Source: Bettongia penicillata ogilbyi
Taxonomy: Eukaryota > Chordata > Mammalia > Diprotodontia > Potoroidae
Assembly (NCBI GenBank): GCA_023548195.1
Contig: JAJHZJ010000061.1
Coordinates: 1,652,771-1,716,770 of the forward strand
Direction: 5' to 3'
Length of the DNA: 64,000 nucleotides
The notes beneath the pieces were generated by a model. That model saw only the letters and a list, made by a program, of their open reading frames with translations. It had not been told where the DNA came from and did no database searches. Position numbers and translations under genes: made by a program. The number at the start of each line of letters is the position of its first letter. Position 1 is the first letter of the stretch. Of the stretch, positions 1-11,250 are shown one piece after another.

Positions 1-310
1 CTATTTTATGTAAACCTGTATGTATGTACATTTTGTCTCCCCACAACCTACTCAGGAAGAGGGACTGTTTTATTTTTGTGTTTATATCACCAGCACGATA
101 CCTAATAGTGCTCTCCCTCCCAGAATGTCTTGTGTTTAACTGCTCTGTATATATTTATATTTATTAACTTCATATTTATATTGTGTATTTTGGTAAATAC
201 TTCTTGGTTTCCCATTAGAATATAAGTTTCTCAAGAACCGAGATTGTTTCATTGTTTGTATTTTTATGCCCAGCACTCAGCATACGATATACTTAGTGAC
301 TGATTCATAT
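1..310 (+). repeat. L2 LINE 3' ends (two in tandem)
   Basis: Two successive L2-like 3' ends. Each has the 'fall in gene-desert' L2 signature: a block like 'gaagagggactgtttt' or 'caagaaccgagattgttt', then 'ccagcac', then a decayed 'actta-gtgactgattca' end. The first ends near 105 and the second near 310. Both are old and carry no open frame. Edges are approximate. Confidence 0.65.
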
Positions 311-527
311 TTGGTCAAACAACTGTTAACAAAAGAGCATTAATGAATCAGTGTCCATTTGGAAAAAGGTTTTTTGTGATGTACTCCACTCTCTGACCCT
401 TTTCCAAATAACATTCTTATTAATTTTTGAATAAAGGCAAGGATAGCAGACATGAAATTTTTAGGTAATAAAGCAGAGGGGGAATTGGTAATACATTGGA
501 TTATCATTTATATTTAAAATATCCCAA
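311..527. other. no recognised feature
   Basis: AT-rich sequence with no repeat signature, open frame or RNA structure that I recognise. Confidence 0.4.
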
Positions 528-730
528 CAGGTGACGGTGAGAGGCAACAGCCTGGAAAGTAGGTTGTATTTGGAGTCAGAGGACCTGGGTTTGAATCTAG
601 GCTCTGCCACTTACTAGTACATGGTTTTGTGCAAGTTGTTTCACTTGTCTGACCTTATATGTCCCTCATCTATAAATTCAGTAGGTTGGATTTGTTAGCC
701 TCTAAGACCCCATCCAACTTTAAAAACAAG
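528..730 (+). repeat. MIR-type CORE-SINE
   Basis: Shows the MIR order: 'ggagtcagaggacctgggtt', 'tgaatctaggctctgccact', 'tactag', then a CORE with 'cctcatctataaa' and a Ther1/MIR3-style tail 'ttagcctctaagacccca'. Sense orientation, diverged. Confidence 0.75.
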
Positions 731-2027
731 CTCTTAGGGGGTAAAAATAACACCTCTGTTTTTGGGGAGTTTTTTGAGATTGACAACGTTCTTTCCTCAC
801 AGCAGCCCAGTTAGGTTGGTAGAAAAAACAAGTACAAATATCATGGAATTTGAACATACAAGCCTTTATTTCAGCTTAAAAATGTGTGTAAGATCAAGAT
901 GAGATATTTGTCCTGACCGGAATTCATTTGAAAAAAGACCTGGTGGTTTTAGTTTACCAGTTTACTCAGTATGAGTAGGAGGGTGCAGAATTAAATGGGA
1001 AGAGGATTGCTTTGGGGAAATTGTGCAGTTCTTTTAATGACTCCAAACTTTTCCTTCAAAAATGATCCATATTTTTAGCATCAATTCTTTCTGGTTATGT
1101 TATGTGTTTAAGCATCATAGGGTGTTATGGATTCTGTGAAGTACTGATTTGAGGGACACTGAAAAGAGCAGTGGAAAAAAACATGATGGAGTTGAGTAGG
1201 CTATATAGCATATTGCCAACTAAAAATTGCATGAGGAGTGATATAAAAGATGATGTCAGAGAGATGTATAATGGGAAGAGATGTTTGGGCTGATTATAAG
1301 GTAAGAATAAGGAGAATTGATGGACATATGATAGAAGAGAGTAGACTACAACTCCAAGAATTGGGCAAAAGAAACGGAATGAAGCAACAAGGTCAAAACT
1401 GGCACTCTATCAATTGCATCACCTTGCTGCTCCTTTCCAAAGTATGATTCTACATTTCTTGTGTTTTTCTGTTGTATCTGGTGTGCTAATATTGAAACAG
1501 TAGGTTGTCAACAAATAGATTTTCAAGAATGGTAGACAAATCAACACAAAATGGAGTATAGGAAGAGAGATGTTAGTACTGATTAAATAGTTTTTCAAAA
1601 AAAGTAAACAGTTTGAAATGTTGTGTGTGTGTGGAAATGTTCTTTTTTGTCTTTATATATTTAAGTTCAAAATTAACTTCAAATTTAAAACTGGAACCAA
1701 AAAAAAAGAATGATAACCCTAACCCCTTCACAAAAAAAAAACCCAAAACAAAAGAGGCATTGTGGGGAGCACAATTTCAATAGAATACAAAGCTTTTTCC
1801 TGGTTATTTTGAATAAATGAATAAATAACAAATGAATGAAAATCAATTTGTTAATTGGTAAAAAAAGAGAGATGGACATTTAGGTGTCAGATTTATTTGG
1901 GATTCAGATTTTGTTTTGTTTTTAGAAATATGAGCAAACCATTAATAAGCAACATGTCTAAACTGAGATTCGTTTAGTTGGACATACCTTGAAGCCAAAG
2001 ATCATTTTTGAAATTTTATATAAGAGC
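731..2027. other. unassigned noncoding stretch
   Basis: About 1.3 kb of AT-rich sequence. The 65-codon frame at 1250-1447 has no recognisable family and looks like a chance frame. I see no repeat family here. Confidence 0.4.
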
Positions 2028-2470
2028 CAGTGTGGAGTAAAAACAGTAAGAACACTGGCTGTGCAGTTAGGAGAGCTAAGTTTGAACTGCAACTGACATT
2101 TAGTTCTGTGACCCTATGAAAGTCAATTAATATAATTAGCATCATAGATGTAGATTTGGAAAGAACCTCAGAGAGATTGTGTAACCCAATCCCTTTATTT
2201 TCCAGGTGAGAAAACTGAGGTCTCAAGAAGTTAATTGACTTACCCAGGGTTACAAATGCAGGAATCATCAGAGATGGTATTTGATGCACCAATGGTGCAT
2301 CACTTCTTTGAGCCTGTTTCCCAATCTGTAAAATGGAAATGCTAATACTTTCACTTCCTCAGTGAATTTACAGGCATATCATTTTCCATTGCTGGATTTC
2401 ATGAAGGTCCTTGACAGAGTTTCTCATGATATGTTTGTTGTGAGGAAAATGCTTTATAAATCCTAAAAAG
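2028..2470 (+). repeat. MIR SINE, split by a Ther1/MIR3 insertion
   Basis: The MIR head and CORE start lie at 2028-2130 ('gtttgaactgcaactgacat', 'ctgtgaccctatgaaagtca'). The same element resumes near 2293 with 'cctgtttcccaatctgtaaa' and ends with a MIR tail 'gttgtgaggaaaatgcttta' near 2455. The interruption is an antisense SINE (next entry). Confidence 0.65.
2140..2292 (-). repeat. Ther1/MIR3 SINE inserted in MIR
   Basis: Antisense pattern: 'gaaagaacctcagagagatt', 'aacccaatcccttta', 'gtgagaaaactgaggt', 'acttacccagggttac'. It sits between the two halves of a sense MIR, so it arrived later. Confidence 0.7.
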
Positions 2471-2629
2471 TCCTGAACAGATGTGAGTTATTTCTTATTC
2501 TTATTATCATCCCATCATATCACTCCTTTCCTCTCCAAGAACACTGTGCTGCAGGAAAACTGGATTATTTGCAAATACATGCAGCAGATGAATTTTTCAC
2601 TTTGGCCTTTTGTCATACTTTCCCTTTCT

Positions 2630-2990
2630 CTGGTATCTTCTCCATTCTCATCTAATTTATTTCCTACTCATCCTTTAAAACCTAACTCCAATGCTGGCTT
2701 CTTCACAAAGCCTTCCTTGACCTATCCAGACAGTAATAAAACTTCTCCTTAAACTCATGTAACACTTGGCTCACACCTCCAATATACTTCTCAGTTTTTT
2801 TTTCACTAGAGTTAATTTTAGATATGTCATATTCTTCTCCCCATCCAACCCCCTGGTGGAAAGTTTTATGAAGCCAGGGAATGATTTTCTCTAAATCCTG
2901 TATTATTTAAAACTTAAAATCTGATCTAGCCTGGTATAGCACACACAGTAATAAATATTTGTTGTGTTTAAATGAATTGTTAATGTCAAT
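2630..2990 (+). repeat. L2 LINE 3' region
   Basis: L2 3' region: 'cctactcatcctttaaaacc', 'cttcttcacaaagccttcct', then the block 'atgaagccagggaatgattt' and the end 'acagtaataaatatttgttg'. Old copy; the 89-codon frame overlapping it is not a gene. Confidence 0.75.
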
Positions 2991-5822
2991 ACAAAATACT
3001 ACTTAGGAAAAGGGGTAGCGGTCTCTTGAGAAAGATAAATGACTTATCTTTCGTTTTTCCAGTATGCTCAACAGGTAACCTCACCTCTCCTGCATCCTAG
3101 AAGTCTTTGAGAGAAGACAGTAGGAATTGTTGGATAATTCTTGCTCTTTGCCTTCATTCCCCAAAACAAGGAAGAAATGAGTAGGGTGGGAGTTAGGGGA
3201 GATAGCTTGGCAGGGATGAGGAGAGAGTATATTTTTGTCTCATCGACTCATTGGAAGAAAAGTGCTTTGTAATGTACCACATAAATTCAAAATCCTTATT
3301 ATTACAGGATATAAACACAACCTAAAAGATGACATGAATGTAGGAATGTAGAAATGAATGAAAGGCAACAGGTTAACTTGACAGGTATTAATGGAAGAAT
3401 AAAAAGAGATAAAAGACTTTAAAGAGGGATAGTCTCGAAGCCAAAAGTGGATGTTGAGAAGAAGGGATGAGGTCGAAGACGTCTGTAGCACCATAGCAGA
3501 TGATTTTGGCAGCAGCCTATTGTGTTTCACTAAGGGGCATGATGAAGGATTGGACTTTTATTCTTTCCTGAGGTATACTTCAGGGCTTCAAGGAGGTGTG
3601 ATTTCATGAGTGTAGATACTCCTCAACTACTGCCGTTTGTACCTCTAGCCGTGGCCAAGTACATGACCTGCTCTGCTCTGGTCAAAAGAGTTCATGCGTT
3701 CCCCTGTTGGCCAGTTCTTTGTGAATTTAGCTAGTTGGACATTCAGGTGACAGACATTTGATGCCAAGTAAAGCCTTTCTGGTTTGGTAGGACATGGCAG
3801 AGTTTCTGTTTTGTTGGCTTAGCCTTTGACAACCTAGGATGACTTATGTGCCAATGTAAGATATTGGAGGAGGACTTTAGAGGAGGTAATTATACATAGC
3901 AATTGTTTCAGTCAGTGTTAAGCAGCAATTTATTTTTCAATGAAACTTGAATCAGAGGACAATTTCCAGTCATTTCTCTAGCCAATTTAGTTTTCTTTTC
4001 ACTACCCCATTTTGAGAAAAAGGAAATAGCTTTGGAAATTTGAAAAAAAGAAAAGAGCTAGGTTAAGATTTTCAAGAATTTCTTGCAAAGGAGATGTTTT
4101 TCCCTCTTCTGTAAGTGTGTGTGTATGGAGCAAGGGAACTATGGGTGTGGACCATATTTTGCAGATGAGTTTGACATAATTTGTTTTGCTAAATTGTGTC
4201 CCTTCTTTTTTGTTCTTTGTTATAGAAAGTATCAATAATTTATTTAAAAAGGACAGGGCTTATCCATATATATACCTAACAGTATGATATAAGGTTCCCT
4301 GCAACACTATGAAATTAGTGATCGGATAATCTATATTCTATAGGAGTTTTACTTTAAAAGCCCAACTTTTCAAAGATTTTCCAGAAACATAAATAATATC
4401 AGTGTATTATATGTATTTCTTCACAATTTTCTGTGCCTGCCCTAGCATCCCTTACCCAATATATAGCAGATCACAATTATTATATAATAGTGGAGACAAG
4501 ATCTTTTATGAAGATATAGAAGTCACATAGCTTTAAACTATGACATGGTTGGAATGAACATCTTTATAGGAGATTCTAATGTGTACCTCATAACCTAACC
4601 TTTAAGACCATTTTTTAAAAAGAGTTGCATTTGACTGAATGTAGTACAACCTATTCTTTCTTTCTATCCTGAAATATCTTGAACACCCTGAAATGGTAAA
4701 CTGAGAAGAGGTGGTAATTTGAAATGGTAAAATATTAATTTTTTCCTTTACATTGAAACACCCTATATTTTTATCACTTCCCTGGCAGGAATTCATCAGC
4801 AGGGATAAGAATAGCTTTACCTTCTGAAGTATTTTATGTTGTCTGTAAGGTTGCTTTGTTTCATAGTTTTATAAATTAGGCTTTCAGGTTTCCATGGAAA
4901 CCCAGTTGTCTGCTTTGGTTGCCAAGGAACTGCCTTTGCAACACAAAGCACAGGGAACTGAGAGACTGCATGAGACAGTGATTTCATTCTTGGCTGTGAT
5001 AGACAGTGCAAGGCTTGGTCTTCCATAAAGTGTGCCCTCCATCTTGACTAGAAGCAGGAAGAGTTCCTGTGGCTTTTTCTTCCCTTTTGTTACCCAGAAA
5101 ACTATCAAAGCTAAGGGCCCCTAGAAAAGCTGACAATTGTACATTATCTTAGAGGACCTGAATCCTTAACTCTGCTCCTGCAGTCATTTGGTTACAACTT
5201 ATTATTCAGTTAAAAGGACCCTTATTGCTATGATTACAAGATAGCACATAAATGGTAACATTACTCTTTATTAAATTTAACTCAGAGCAGTATCAGAGGC
5301 AAGCCAACTGTTCCTATCGTGAATAATTGTGGCAACAGGACACTTGTTGGACTGTGTCTGAGATGTATTAAGTCTAATGTTCTTGTGCAAATAGCTAGAG
5401 ATTGCATTACTCTGACCCGTAGCACAACGAAAAGGTTATTCAGATACTGAGCTTTTTCTGTCTACCACAGTAGCTACTCTGGGCTGTATTCAAGGGCTGA
5501 AGTTCAATTAGAAAATGATTCATTTGGGACTTGGCAAAAGGTACAGAGTCAGTCAGGTGCAAGATTAATTTTGGGCATTTTTGCCCTAGCTGAAAAGCTT
5601 CTTGTTCTTGATGACTTAAGTTCCCCTGACTCAAGGTGCTGGTACACAGAAGACAGCCATGCAGAACTCTGGTCAGAGATAGGGAGTTCCCAATTTTGAA
5701 GGGAATTTCCATAGGCCAGGTAATGGCTCTGTGCAAGCTGTGCACACTTGAAATTGACAGAGAAGGCATGCCAAAGCATTGGGGTAGTCCAGATAGGGAA
5801 TGAGCTATTTAATGAAAAGCCA
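2991..5822. other. unassigned stretch with X-box-like motifs
   Basis: About 2.8 kb with no repeat that I can name. Composition is more balanced at 4840-5110, where two RFX/X-box-like motifs lie (see separate entry). Frames of 64-96 codons on the minus strand overlap each other and match no family I know. I see no splice-flanked exon candidate. Confidence 0.4.
4888..4930. promoter_or_regulatory. two X-box-like (RFX) motifs
   Basis: GTTTCCATGGAAAC (4888-4901) is a perfect 14-bp palindrome, one base per half-site away from the ideal RFX X-box. GTTGCCAAGGAAC (4918-4930) follows 16 bp later with one ideal half-site. Motif match only; there is no evidence of function. Confidence 0.3.
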
Positions 5823-5930
5823 TAAATGATCAATCCATTGATAAGCGCTTATTAAGTGCTTACTATGTGGTACAATGTGCTAAAACCATGGGGGTACAAA
5901 GAAAGAAAAAGGAAATAATTAGTCAGGCGG
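5823..5930 (-). repeat. L2 LINE 3' end
   Basis: Antisense L2 terminus: 'aagcgcttattaagtgctta', 'ctatgtgg', 'gggggtacaaagaaag'. Confidence 0.7.
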
Positions 5931-6317
5931 GCATTGGTGAACCCACAACGTTTCTTTAGGACAACAGAAATTAACCTCATCTAAATAGGATGGATCTTAA
6001 AATGTAAAGCTTACATGGACAATATTTTTTTTTGAGAATTAAAAAATTAATAAGAACATTTTTCTTCCCTCATCTTTTCCACTCTCAAATTAATGCTTCA
6101 TTTAATATCAATTTCATTATCATTTTTATGGAAGAAGAATATACTCTTAATTGTGGAATATAGTAATTAAAACATGCATATATAATACTCTTTGTAAAAG
6201 AGAGAAAAATGAATGTCCGTTTCCTTATCCTTTTCTAAATATGTTAAGGCTTTGATCACAGATTATTCTGGTTTCATTAATATAAAAATATCCCCAAAAT
6301 GTATATATTAAAATGAA
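5931..6317. other. no recognised feature
   Basis: AT-rich, low complexity in places; nothing recognised. Confidence 0.4.
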
Positions 6318-6437
6318 ACTATTCCACTAACTAGTTGCATAATTTGGGGTAAGTCACTCTACCTCCTTTTCTTTATTTATTTGTAAATAGGGTACTATAT
6401 ACTGACATTCCAGCTCTACTGTTCTATGACTTAGACA
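6318..6437 (+). repeat. MIR SINE fragment
   Basis: Sense MIR pieces: 'ctaactagttgcataatttg', 'ggtaagtcactctacctc', 'ttccagctctactgttctat'. Confidence 0.55.
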
Positions 6438-6947
6438 ATATATGTACCAGAAAACTAAACTCATTTGAGGTCTAAGTCACTAGAGTGGTACCCTAAGAAT
6501 GAAGAAATGTTAATACACTTTTAAATTTCTGGGAGTGAATTAGTTGAGAATTTCAGATGGAGTGATTTAATAAATATTATTTTATGAAGCACTGCTGCAT
6601 TTATTTTTCTTGCATCTTAACTTCTCCAAAAGTGACCTGAAACAGTCTTAATGCAAATACTGACTTGCATATTTAGTTCCATCAGAAACACTTTATTTTT
6701 TGTGGAGGCTGAGTCACCTACACTATGTGTAATATCTTATATGGGGGTAAAATAAGTATATACCTTATCATCCTGCAAATGCAACATGCCACTGAATAGC
6801 AGGGTCCCTGAAGTCCTCCTGCAAAACATGAAAGAAATAATAGATCACCAACCCTAAACAGAAAACCAAGAGGAAAAGGGGAATAAGGTCAGTCAGCTAA
6901 TAAAACTTCCTAATTAAGCACAGTATTAAAAAGTAGTCAAGGTGTGG
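6438..6947. other. no recognised feature
   Basis: Unique-looking AT-rich sequence; no repeat, exon or RNA gene recognised. Confidence 0.4.
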
Positions 6948-7025
6948 AATCATAGTTTTATGACTGTAAGAGAACTTAGAGATCATTCTAGACCAACCCT
7001 TTGCCCCTTAGACTTAAGGAAACAA
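6948..7025 (-). repeat. Ther1/MIR3 SINE fragment
   Basis: Antisense start: 'aatcatagttttatgactgt', 'gagaacttagagatcattct', 'gaccaacccttt'. Truncated. Confidence 0.6.
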
Positions 7026-7029
7026 GCCA

Positions 7030-7262
7030 TGTATGTGAAGGAAAAGGGACAGCAAAATGCAGTGAAACAGTGCTGAATTTTGGAGTTAGAGGACCTAAGA
7101 TTGAATCCCAGCTCTAAGTGACATAGACTTGGGAAAATCACGTAATGTCTTTAAGCCTCAGTTTCCTCAGCTGTAAAATGGGAAGGTTGGAGTAGATGAT
7201 CTCAGAAGTTTCTTTAGCCCTAGCTCCTCTGAATCTAGGTTTCCAGATTCCTGTTTCACTGG
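7030..7262 (+). repeat. Ther1/MIR-type SINE
   Basis: Sense SINE: 'ggagttagaggacctaagat', 'cctcagtttcctcagctgta' and the tail 'gtagatgatctcagaagttt' followed by 'ccctagctc'. Confidence 0.75.
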
Positions 7263-7379
7263 AACCACTGCTACTTGATTATACCTAATTCAGCCTCACC
7301 CAAGACTTTTTACAACGAGGGAAACTCCTTCCATTACATGATAACTTTGGCGTGCTTTATTACTCTTGAGGTTTTAGAA

Positions 7380-7755
7380 CTACTATTTGTATTTGTTTAA
7401 TGCTTTGCAGTTTTCCAAAGTATTGTCGTGTGCCTACATCCTCATAACCTTCCTTATGGTAAAAAAAGGAAAGAATATTGGCCCCTATTTTGGAGAAACT
7501 CGGAGGCAGAAGGGGTAAGTGACTTAGTCATAGGATCATAAATTTTCATGGAGCCCAAAGGGACTTTAGAAATGAAAAAATAAGGAAGTAAATTGGCTCA
7601 CCCAAAATCAAACAGCAAATTAGTGCCAGAAGCAGGTTGTCAACCCAGGATCCCTGACACCCAGTCAAGTGGTCCTTCCTCTCCTTATGGCAATGTTATT
7701 CCTGTGAGTTCAACTAATTAGTGGTAGAGTCAGATCTAAAATCCTGTGACTTGAG
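7380..7755 (-). repeat. MIR SINE, split by a Ther1 insertion
   Basis: Antisense MIR at 7380-7530 ('ttaatgctttgcagttttcc', 'ggaaagaatattggcccc', 'gtaagtgacttagtca'). Its continuation, 'agtggtagagtcagatctaa', appears at about 7715-7755, after an interruption. Confidence 0.55.
7531..7700 (-). repeat. Ther1/MIR3 SINE inserted in MIR
   Basis: Antisense: 'aggatcataaattttcatgg', 'agggactttagaaatg', then 'caacccaggatccctgacac'. It lies between the two MIR halves, so it is the younger element. Confidence 0.6.
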
Positions 7756-8143
7756 TATTTGTTGGGGATAAGGTAGAATGATAAGGCCCTGCTAACATCT
7801 GCAAAATTAAAACCTCAAAGTTCCACTAATTTTTTTCTCCCTATATTCATATCTAATACTTAGAGCCTTGGGTAAAAAACATAAGCCATTTTAATTAATG
7901 AGGTAATATTCTGCTTGGGGAAGGAGCAGTGAGTACTGGAATTTATTCTTGGACTCCCATTTTTCCCTTTTACTCATATTTTAAGGTAGTAAATTATTTA
8001 ACCCCTGAAAGTAAATCACCTCTTTATCTACTGTAAGAAATGTTGTAAGGAAAATGTTTTACAAATTGTAATGAATCGTGTAAATTTGAGCTATTTTTGT
8101 TATTTTTCAGGATTTTTTTAAACTTAAGAAACAGAATTATGTT

Positions 8144-8285
8144 TAAGAATAATGTTGATTAATGTATTAGGAATAATATATTATTAAGAATAATGTATTA
8201 ATAATGCACTATTCTTAAACATACTTATGTAGTATATTAAGAATAATATATTAATAATGAGTCCAAGAATAATATATTATTCCTA
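8144..8285. repeat. AT-rich cluster of 'AAGAATAATATATTA' units
   Basis: Five degenerate copies of a unit like AAGAATAATRTATTAATAATG lie in 140 bp, beginning near 8144, 8166, 8184, 8236 and 8264. One inverted stretch, 'cactattcttaaacata', lies between them. The cluster abuts a Mar1-type SINE. Confidence 0.6.
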
Positions 8286-8286
8286 A

Positions 8287-8516
8287 GGGCAGCTAAGTGC
8301 CAGGCCCAAAGTCAAGAAGACTTATCTTCCAAGTTCAAATCTGACCTCAGACCCTACTAGCTGTACAAGCCTGAGCAGGTCACTAAACCTTCATTGTCTC
8401 AGTTCCTCAGCTGCAAAATGAATTGGAGAAGGAAATGGCAAACCATTCCACTGTCTTTGCCAAGAAAACCCCAAATGGGGTCACAAAGAGTTGGACACGA
8501 GTCCAACAATTAAACC
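8287..8516 (+). repeat. Mar1/WSINE-type SINE, near full length
   Basis: Complete order of a marsupial CORE-SINE with an RTE-like tail: 'gggcagctaagtgcc', 'agttcaaatctgacctcaga', 'cctcagctgcaaaatgaatt', 'ggagaaggaaatggcaaacc', 'aagaaaaccccaaatggggt', 'cacaaagagttggacacga'. Confidence 0.85.
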
Positions 8517-8854
8517 ACATTATTCCTAAAATGCTATTTCCCGGGTTGAACTGCAGTGTGGCATAGTTTGCAGAAGCCCCTACCACACTGATTGAACTGG
8601 CATAAATCATCGAACCACCAAAGCCCAAGTCGTCTCGCTAAGACTCAAGTTACAGATGAGTTCCCCATCTGTATGGGTGACTGGAGTTTTCACTTAGAGA
8701 CATCCCTACATCAGTCAATTCAGAGATTTGGACCAAAACACAACAATGACTTTATGCTGTTTGCATGCTCGTTTCTCTCCTGTGTCTTTCCTAAGCTTCT
8801 GTTTGGTCTCCTTCAGCTAAATGCTCAATATTGTCCCAGGATTGAGCATCATAG

Positions 8855-9045
8855 TCAAAAAATGTTAGGTATAGAAAAGATCCTCAGGATAATCTGGCAC
8901 AACATTCTTATCCTGTAGATGAGGAAAATGGAGATGCAGAATGGTTAGATAACTTTCCTGTGATAAAGCAGATTAATAAATGGTGAAGATGAAACAGAAC
9001 TTAGGTCTGTCTGCCTAGTCCAATGCTCTTTTCTCTGCCAAAATT
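8855..9045 (-). repeat. Ther1/MIR3 SINE
   Basis: Antisense: 'agaaaagatcctcaggataa', 'gtagatgaggaaaatggaga', 'aacttaggtctgtctgccta', 'gtccaatgctcttttc'. Confidence 0.65.
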
Positions 9046-10124
9046 ACTTTTTTGTCGAATGCTTATAATTAGAAATAATGCTTTAAAAATATGGCCACCT
9101 CTTTAGCACAAAGTGTCTGTACTTTGATATGGAGGTTTCAGGGAAACTGAATACCATTGTGCTGGATCTTATTTTATTAGAGAACTATTTTAGTACTTTT
9201 TTCTAGGACTCATACTTGTGCTGTTGTAGGGAGTGGGAATCACTGAGTTTGGAAACTAGTGAGCTCGGTGATGCTGTAAAGTATTGTCTGAAAAGGTCGC
9301 AGTGGAGAGCATATTTAATTTGGTTGCTTTTTTCCAAGACCCTCTCCTGAAAGCACTTTTTTGTCTTGGCAGATTTCAGGGCTGATTAGGTCACTTAGTT
9401 ATTGCATAATTAGGGGATTGCAAAAGAACTGTGGAAATCTGTGCAAAAGAATGATCTCCTTGGAGTTTTGGCAAAGAAAAGGCTCCAGAACAGAAGAAGA
9501 AAACGAAAGACTTGGATTTTTTAGCTTTTCAAAAAGTACTACAAATGTTCTGTATAGAAATCACCAAAGGCTCAATTCAGGCATTTCAAGAGCATGGTAG
9601 TTGGAGAATACTGAATGGTCTATGGCTTTATGGAAAGAGTTTAGGATTGATTTATGTCTTTCCTTATTTACAACATGTATTGAGGACAAGAAAACAAAAC
9701 TCACCAAAGCCAAAAGTGCCGGGAGCCTTAAAAGCATTATAAGAAGTCACAGAGAAATTTATCTTGGTTGCTGCACAGGACAAAATTAGCTTTTGTAGTA
9801 TTAAACAAGCATGATGCTTCCACCAGATTGGTGTTATTTTTTCAAGTTCTGTGATAGAAAATTGGTCTTTGAAAGCCATTGTTTTAAGATTCAAGTTGAA
9901 TTGTGAATATATTTCTACACTGATTGCATTTTGATGAGGGGGTCTTCAATTTGATTATACCTGGTGGCTTTCTGGCCTTTTACTTTGCATTATTAAGTAG
10001 GGATTTTAATATTAAGAAGTAGCTATGGCTTGCTCTATTTTCAGTCTAATTCCCAGACTGTTCTTAAGAACAAATGTTTTATAGCAGTCCCAGAAATTTG
10101 TAAAATATGTGGGTGTTTTTAACA
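9046..10124. other. no recognised feature
   Basis: About 1.1 kb of unique-looking sequence. Overlapping frames of 62-79 codons at 9361-9894 lie on both strands and show no recognisable domain; they look like chance frames. Confidence 0.4.
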
Positions 10125-10215
10125 GAATTCAAGCGTTTATTAAGTACCTACAATATGTGCAAGGCACTGTATCGTATTGTAGTCTATGTGGGTAGCATCC
10201 TTTACTCTAGAAGTG
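10125..10215 (-). repeat. L2 LINE 3' end
   Basis: Antisense L2 terminus: 'caagcgtttattaagtacct', 'acaatatgtgcaaggcactg'. Confidence 0.65.
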
Positions 10216-10552
10216 TGTTTTGGAGGTAATGGTTGTTAAATACCACATTTGGTGACTTTGCCTAAAATTAAGGTATAACTTTAGAGAACCAGAGTGGAAA
10301 TAACAATAGGAAGAGAGAGGTCTGACATGTTCATTCCCATTGCTTATATGACGGGATATTCCATTGTGAAAGGTATTTGGATACCTTTTCCCCTTTTTTA
10401 GTGCTTTAAATTTCCAACACTCTAAAATGATAGTTTTAATGGCCCAGAAAATAAACATGAACATAATTGATAGCAGTTATATTTGCATATATTGTTGCAA
10501 TTAATGAAAAAAATGGTATTGAAAATGTGAATCACCTATTGTAGTAGTAGTC

Positions 10553-10720
10553 AACATACATTGATTTAAGTACTTACTTTGTATCAGGCAGTATATGAAA
10601 CACTGGTAAAGAAAGACAGAAAGCAGACCTTGCACTCAAGAAGTGTACATCCCAATAGGGGAGCTATGTAAATAACTAGATACACGCAAGACATATGTAG
10701 AGAAGGTGAATATAGATTTG
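10553..10720 (-). repeat. L2 LINE 3' end
   Basis: Antisense L2: 'catacattgatttaagtact', 'gcagaccttgcactcaagaa', 'gtgtacatcccaatagggga'. The order matches the reverse of the L2 3' end. Confidence 0.7.
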
Positions 10721-11159
10721 CTACTAAAAAGTAGTCCTTAAGATTGTTTTTTGTAAGACTATAATGAACTCTAACCAAAACAAAACTATCTTTGACCTAT
10801 CTTCTAGCTAGAATCTTTACTCAACTGGAATATATTTGTATCATGCCTCCTTAGGTACCAGAAAGGAAATTTCTTGATTGAGGGCCATAGTTCAATGTTA
10901 TTTTCCTCTGAAAATCCTATTCTCTTCCTAGTATCACCCAAAAAACCCAACCAAAACCCCCCAGTTCTCTATGAATTCCAAACTAATGCTCAGTAACTTT
11001 TTTTCCCTTCTTTAGTATTGCATACTCCACTAACACTGAATACTCTACTAACACATCTTCCATATTGTACCAATAACTGCATGTTTTAACAAAATTCCTT
11101 GGTAGACTGCAATGGTAAAGACAAAGATACAGTATGTAATAAGCTCTCTTAAGGGGGAA

Positions 11160-11250
11160 AGAACATTTTTTTGTATTTATTTCCCTAGAAATTAGAACAG
11201 TGCTTGCCACATAGTATAGAATTAATGCATTTATTTCCATTTATTCATGT
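11160..11250 (+). repeat. L2 LINE 3' end
   Basis: Sense L2 terminus: 'ccctagaaattagaacagtg', 'cttgccacatagtatagaat'. Confidence 0.6.
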
